A stretch of 64,000 nucleotides of DNA, taken from assembly GCA_015039465.1 (NCBI GenBank), contig MU130701.1:395026-459025 (forward strand). Reading direction: 5' to 3'. The stretch comes from Phlegmacium glaucopus. Its lineage: Eukaryota; Basidiomycota; Agaricomycetes; Agaricales; Cortinariaceae. Made by a program: the position numbers and the translations under genes. The number at the start of each line of letters is the position of its first letter. The first letter of the stretch is position 1. Below, piece by piece: positions 59,339-64,000 of the stretch. Below the pieces are notes generated by a model. That model worked only from the letters and a program-made list of their open reading frames with translations. It made no database searches and was not told the DNA's origin.

Positions 59339-62300
59339 ATGAGTAATCTTCTCAAATTCAAGTGTCCTTTCGCCTCTGGGGGATGCTCTGCACGTTTTCG
59401 AAGCCAAGCTGGGCGTACAAATCATGTTCGAACGTTTCACACCAACCACAATGTCATCAATAACACAGAAGATCAACAGTCCAATTCAAGTCAAGCTCGC
59501 CCTGCCCCCCGTCCAGATACTCTTCCAGAGTTTGATGATTACTTCTCCGAGGGCCCATTCGCAGAAGAGCAAGGACTGCCAGCCCCTGACATACAACATG
59601 TTGAAGCCGAGCCTCAGCCAGGGACTGCAAACTCCGGGCCACGCTTGACGCACCATAGGATTTACCATCCGCATCTGACAGGTATGTTCCACCTCCCTTT
59701 TAAATTAGGTTGATGGTTGACTTGTTGAAGGTCGTCCTTGCGATAAGGATGGTAATTATCTCGCCCCTGGGATGCCACCCAGTCCTCAGTCAGCAGACGC
59801 ACCAATCAGTTGGGACCCATTTGATGATGAACTTCAATTTCGTCTCGGTGACTTTCTTTACCGCAAAGTAGAAATGTCAGGTGGCAATATTGACGAACTT
59901 ATGGATATTTGGGTCTCGAAAAAGACAGAAAGTGAGGATTTCAGTCCGTTCGACTCTCATGAGCATATGTATGCAACAATTGATGCAATTACTCACGGAG
60001 ATGCACCATGGAAGAGTTTCACAACATCTTATGCTGGCGAAATTGGGCTGAACCCACCCAGCTGGCAACTGCACGATTATCAAGTTTGGTTTCGCGATCC
60101 TAGCATGGTCATGAAGAACATGCTCGATAATCCTGATTTTGACCAGCAAATCGACTACGCACCTTACGTCGAATTGGATACATCCGGGCAAAGATGTTGG
60201 AGCGAGTTTATGTCTGGGAACTATTCATGGCGCCACTCTGTATGCTTTTTTTTTTGACCGCTATCCTGATAAGTATCTTAATACATACCCAGAATGACAT
60301 CTTCAACAATGATCCAAGCACGGAAGGGGCGATGTATTGTCCAGTTATTTTGGGCGCAGATAAGACAACAGTGTCGGTAGCAACCGGCCATGTCGAATAT
60401 CACCCTCTTTACTTCTCAGCAGGTGGTATTCATAACACTGTGCGCCGTGGGCATCGAAATGCTGTTGTCCCTATCGGGTTCCTTGCTATTCCCAAGAGTA
60501 TGTGATATACATCCGAGTCAGTGAAACTGTCTCAGAAGCTAATCAGAGGTATTTAGGTGACCGCAAGTATGATGATGATGTCTCCTTTCGAAAATTCAAG
60601 CGTCAACTCTATCACGCTTCCCTTGAGGCCATTCTCAAACCTCTTCGTGCTGCAATGACTACACCTGTGATTCTCCGATGCCCCGACGGCCACTACAGAC
60701 GGGTTATCTATGACCTGGCTGCATTCATTGCCGATTATCCAGAGCAAGTGTACCTCGCTGGTACTGTACAAGGGTGGTGCCCAAAGTTTGTATTTCCTGG
60801 ATTTCGTGTACGCTCTCTCAAACATATGTCTATTAGATGTACAGCTTTACCAGATGATCTCGATGGCTTGCGAGGTCCACGAACGCGGCAGTTCACTGAA
60901 CAGTTACTTGAAACCTTGGACTCAAAAATGCTGTGGTTCGAATATGGAGTCGATGATGATATATTGGTGCATCATCTATCTCTTTAACACGTATATATAC
61001 TAATATAAACCTACAGCCCTTTACTTACCATTTTCCTCGTGCCGATATCCATGAAATGCTCACACCAGACCTGCTCCACCAACTCATTAAGGGCACATTC
61101 AAGGATCATCTTGTTTCATGGATCTCAGACTATCTTGTTCTGGAACACGGAGAAGCACAGGCAAACAATGTTCTAGATGATATTGATCATCGAATCGCCG
61201 CCGCTCCTCTTTTCCCAAACCTTCGTCGTTTTCCTCATGGTCGACGCTTCAAACAGTGGACGGGTGACGATTCAAAGGCCTTGATGAAGGTATATCCTTT
61301 TCATATCAAACATCCTTTTCATATCATTGCGTCCTATTTGCTCATTTACTCAAAGGTATATCTTTCTGCAATCACCGGACACGTTCCCCAGGAAATGGTT
61401 CAAGCAATCAGTGCCTTCATAGATATCTGCTATCTTGCACGGCGTTCCGACCTCACTGAAGCAACACTAAAACTGTTCGATGTCGCTTTAGCCAAGTTTT
61501 ACGAATATCGTGAGGTCTTTCGCATGACAGGTGTCCGTCCCAAGGGTTTTTCACTTCCACGTCAACATGCACTATCTCACTATCACCATCTCATTCAAGA
61601 ATTCGGGGCTCCCAATGGGATTTGCTCATCAATTACAGAATCTCGACACATTACCGCCGTGAAAAAACCTTGGAGACGATCCAATCGGTATGAAGCACTT
61701 GGTCAAATGCTCCTCACCAACCAACGGCTGGACAAACTACATGCTGCCCGAGTTGATTTTATTGCACGACGCATGCTTCCACCTGAGGTCGAGAAACCAA
61801 AAGCTTCTGTTCCTATCCTTAGAAGCAAGGACACGGACAGGGAGGATGATGAAACAGGGAATGTTGATGGCTCGGGTCCACGTCGCCGTGTGGAAATGGT
61901 TGAGGGGAATGTTGTTTTGGCTCGGACAAGAGGTATGTCATTAATGGACTTAACCCAGCTATTGGTGCTTACCGTTCCTCATTTTTAGTCCGAAACTATC
62001 CACGAACACTGAACACACTCGCGGCTCACATAAATCAACCTTGCCTTGTCGAGCTCACCCGGCGTTTTCTTCATGAACAACTCAATCCAGACGGCCCTGC
62101 ATCTGATGACGTTGACCTTGATGATTGTCCTGATATTACAGGCAAGGTCTCCGTTTTCCATTCAGCCATTGCAACCTTCTTCGCACCCAGTGATGAATGC
62201 GGGCTACGTGGCATGTGTCGTGAGCGAATACGGTCATCTCCTTTGTGGAGAAAGAAGGCACCAAGGCGTGATTGCGCGTTTGTTGTTGAAGATGAAGATA

Positions 62301-62644
62301 AACCGGGCATGCGGGGAATGAACGTTGTTCGTGTCCAGCTTTTTTTTTCATTCATGCATGGTGGAAAGACATATCCTTGCGCACTGGTTGAATGGTTTTC
62401 GACTGTAGGGAGGTCGCGGGATGCTGTAACAGGAATGTGGCGAGTTCGACCTGATATTCGGCACCAGCAGCGTCTTGTTGGTGTTGTTCATCTCGATAGT
62501 TTTCTTCGGGGTGCACACCTTCTCCCTATCTTTGGAGCTGACTTTCTTCCCCTTAATTTCGACCACACTCTTTCTCTTGACGCTTTTGCAGGGTACTATG
62601 TAAATCATTTCGCAGATCATCACATGCACGAAATTGTATTCTGA
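59339..62644 (+). CDS. Plavaka transposase
   Basis: The start ATG 59339 gives MSNLLKFKCPFASGGCSARF, a C2H2-like finger (C-x6-C then H-x4-H, TNHVRTFH). Short introns lie near 59682, 60238, 60499, 60788, 60970, 61290 and 61933. Family landmarks in order are RPCDKDGNYLAPGMPPSPQS, WDPFDDELQFRLGDFLYRK, HDYQVWFRDPSMVMKNMLDN, FMSGNYSWRHS, ILGADKTTVSVATGHVEYHP (first Asp region of the RNase H-like nuclease), NAVVPIGFLAIPK, TALPDDLDG, PDLLHQLIKGTFKDHLVSWI, RRFKQWTGDDSKALMKVYL and LIQEFGAPNGICSSITESRH, ending HEIVF at TGA 62644. These identify Plavaka, a CACTA-related family of agaricomycetes. No disabling change was seen, so the copy may be active or recently so. Confidence 0.88.
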
Positions 62645-62905
62645 TTTTAATACTGGTGTGCGTCCTATACTGTATCCAAAATAGCTATCTGTGGGCAGCC
62701 ACTGTGTAAATGCCCTAGAGTGCCTAGAGTAATGCTGTGGTGGATTAGTTCTAGCCGCACTTGCAGGAACGTTAGAATAACTCGGCGAGTCTGACATTTC
62801 CTAGCCTCAGTAAGTCTAGCATTTCTATCAATATCTAGCATTTCTATGTGTTCTACCAACGTGCTATTTTCCTGATGTAAACTTAGCTGTAAGACTTACA
62901 GTAAG

Positions 62906-63229
62906 AGCATGAAACTTGATTCTCAGGGATTCAATGTTCCCATTGTTGGAAATTCGAATAGTCTAACATCCCCTTTATACAGAACATCCAAATCAAACTC
63001 TCACTTTGGAAAATACCCGACATTGTAGCTGTTTTCACACTGATTGAAAGATGTACATGAGTATCGAAGCATAGCCGACATGTTCAAGTTTCGTATTCCT
63101 CAATTCAAAAATTTCCATCCATATTCAAGATAACGATCATCATCTGTCGGTTGGCAGGCTGTGAAGAGAGTATGAGTGGTTTATGGGCTGTACGTGGTAC
63201 TCGATGTATATTATGACCATCGAGCTAAA
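62906..63229 (-). promoter_or_regulatory. Distal upstream region of NACHT unit 4, displaced by the transposon
   Basis: Homology with the other units resumes here: GAAACTTGATTCTCAGGGAT, CATCCCCTTTATACAGAACA and GACATTGTAGCTGTTTTC. It was originally contiguous with the segment at 55695-56014 and is now about 6.9 kb away. Confidence 0.55.
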
Positions 63230-63700
63230 ATGGACCGGACCGGCTTCAAGTTAAGTCACTAAAGAATTCGATAGCGATTCATAGCACGGGTACGATTCAA
63301 AAACATGTTGCACTAGATAGTTATTGCGAAATTACGGCAGAGACAAGGTTGAATGTACCGATCCCAACTAGTGAGAATACAACTTTACAAGTCTTGTCCT
63401 TCCTTGCTAGACCCCTAAATAATATGACCATATTACATGAGCAGCGCGGCCTAGAACCATTTCCTCTAGCTCATTTACTTCGGCTATGAGAGGATCCTCG
63501 AGTTGGGGGCGGTCCTTCTCTAGCTTGGTTAGTGGTAGTGGGGACATTGGGGAAGACCACGATTGGCTGAGGGTGGGGTGGCTGTGATATGCTTGCGGCG
63601 CTTGATGGGAGCAGGCGTAGCTGGGCGAAGTCACTGACAATGTGGGCTATGGTAGAAGCATCAAGCATGGGCTGGTGCCCAACTCACTGATCCACTCAGA
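63230..63700 (-). pseudogene. Truncated NACHT-gene C-terminal module copy 3
   Basis: A minus-strand remnant starting near 63668 with the segments STIAHIVSDFAQLRL or, in another frame, SVTSPSYACSH, then LPLTKLEKDRPQLEDPLIAE. The following YSH/DRYIQ/PSRS part is shortened and frame-broken. It is the same layout as the copies at 48290 and 52240, but more decayed. Confidence 0.5.
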
Positions 63701-63875
63701 TTTTCCTCGGTATGCTGTTGTCTTCATCAACAGGGTGGTCTATGAGGCTGATACACTTGATTCATCCTCAGCCGTTTAGAGGGCCTTGTTAGGGCAACTG
63801 CAACGCTGACTCAGTCAAGCTAGCAGGGGATCCAAAGTTAATAATATTTCAGAAAAGATATCTACAAGTGACTTA

Positions 63876-63920
63876 CCTAGCAGGGGATCCAAAGAGGAAA
63901 GGATGGGGATCCCTGCTAGG
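63876..63920. repeat. Inverted repeat CCTAGCAGGGGATCC with downstream complement
   Basis: CCTAGCAGGGGATCC (63876-63890) pairs with GGGATCCCTGCTAGG (63906-63920) across a 15-bp spacer. A further direct copy CTAGCAGGGGATCCAAAG lies near 63820. Probably the end of a small repeat element cut by, or close to, the window edge. Confidence 0.6.
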
Positions 63921-64000
63921 CTGGGGGTGTTTAAGTACTAATATGGACATAACGGAGATATAAAATAAATAAAGGAATGATACGATAATAATTAATTAAT

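Larger units (their letters stand above)
56015..62905. mobile_element. Two-gene Plavaka DNA transposon, about 6.9 kb
   Basis: Edges are inferred from where homology to the other NACHT units stops (near 56012) and resumes (near 62909, GAAACTTGATTCTCAGGGAT). Inside are an apparently intact Plavaka transposase (plus) and a divergent accessory gene (minus). Both subterminal regions (56290-56430 and 62710-62850) are packed with CTAGCA/CTAGAA/CTAGAG words in both orientations, like the subterminal repeats that bind transposase in CACTA-type elements. I could not fix terminal inverted repeats or a target duplication by eye. About 200 bp of the unit's upstream sequence is missing at the insertion. 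Confidence 0.7.
44774..63700 (-). repeat. Tandem segmental duplication of about 4-kb NACHT units
   Basis: Reading the minus strand, the order truncated module copy, upstream region, NACHT gene occurs three times: 63700 to 52839 (with the 6.9-kb transposon inside), 52773 to 48805, and 48760 to 44774. Each unit is about 4.0 kb without the transposon. Exon layout, intron positions and upstream landmarks are shared. NACHT gene 1 (40727-43817) is an older, more diverged member without a full unit. Confidence 0.75.

Overview
The window is nuclear DNA of a filamentous basidiomycete, almost certainly a mushroom-forming agaricomycete. Genes are cut by many 45-70 nt introns with GTATGT/GTAAGT/GTACGT donors. 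The families present are typical of that class: a FunK1 kinase, a DUF6535 membrane protein, tandem NACHT STAND proteins and a Plavaka transposase. No tRNA, rRNA or CRISPR array was recognised.

Layout. (1) Positions 1-16,500 form a gene-poor, AT-rich zone of nested mobile DNA. It holds a small inverted-repeat element with a telomere-like core (702-1012), a near-perfect hairpin (1150-1251), an unassigned spliced gene (about 1469-3206) and a decayed transposon protein gene (3375-4767, minus) split by a solo LTR with 5-bp target duplications. It also holds a 1.14-kb foldback element with an extremely A-rich core (7148-8285) and a degenerate tandem repeat into which a hAT-like element and a second LTR-like element have jumped. 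Further right are a 1.2-kb foldback element with arms of about 530 bp (11170-12385), Helitron-like relics and one more weak gene. (2) Positions 16,551-38,009 are an ordinary gene island: FunK1 kinase, DUF6535 membrane protein, cytochrome P450, a small unknown, WDR59/Mtc5 (SEACAT/GATOR2), a GRE2-type NAD(P) reductase, cullin-4, and a kinase-less protein with two PH-CRIB pairs. (3) Positions 38,992-63,700 are a minus-strand NLR-like cluster. Four NACHT genes lie in tandem. Three of them sit in a recurrent unit of about 4 kb made of a truncated C-terminal module copy, an upstream region and the NACHT gene. At its 3' end is a gene with five in-frame 61-62-residue repeats. A protein kinase relic lies between NACHT genes 1 and 2. 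(4) A two-gene Plavaka transposon of about 6.9 kb (about 56,015-62,905) has landed in the upstream region of NACHT gene 4. It carries an apparently open transposase and a divergent accessory gene.

How the parts relate. WDR59/Mtc5 (nutrient signalling to TORC1) and cullin-4 (ubiquitin ligase scaffold) are housekeeping genes. FunK1, DUF6535 and P450 genes belong to families expanded in agaricomycetes. The NACHT cluster looks like a fast-evolving non-self-recognition locus growing by tandem duplication and being reshaped by transposons. Most exon models come from reading splice signals and frame continuity by eye, so internal boundaries should be taken as proposals.
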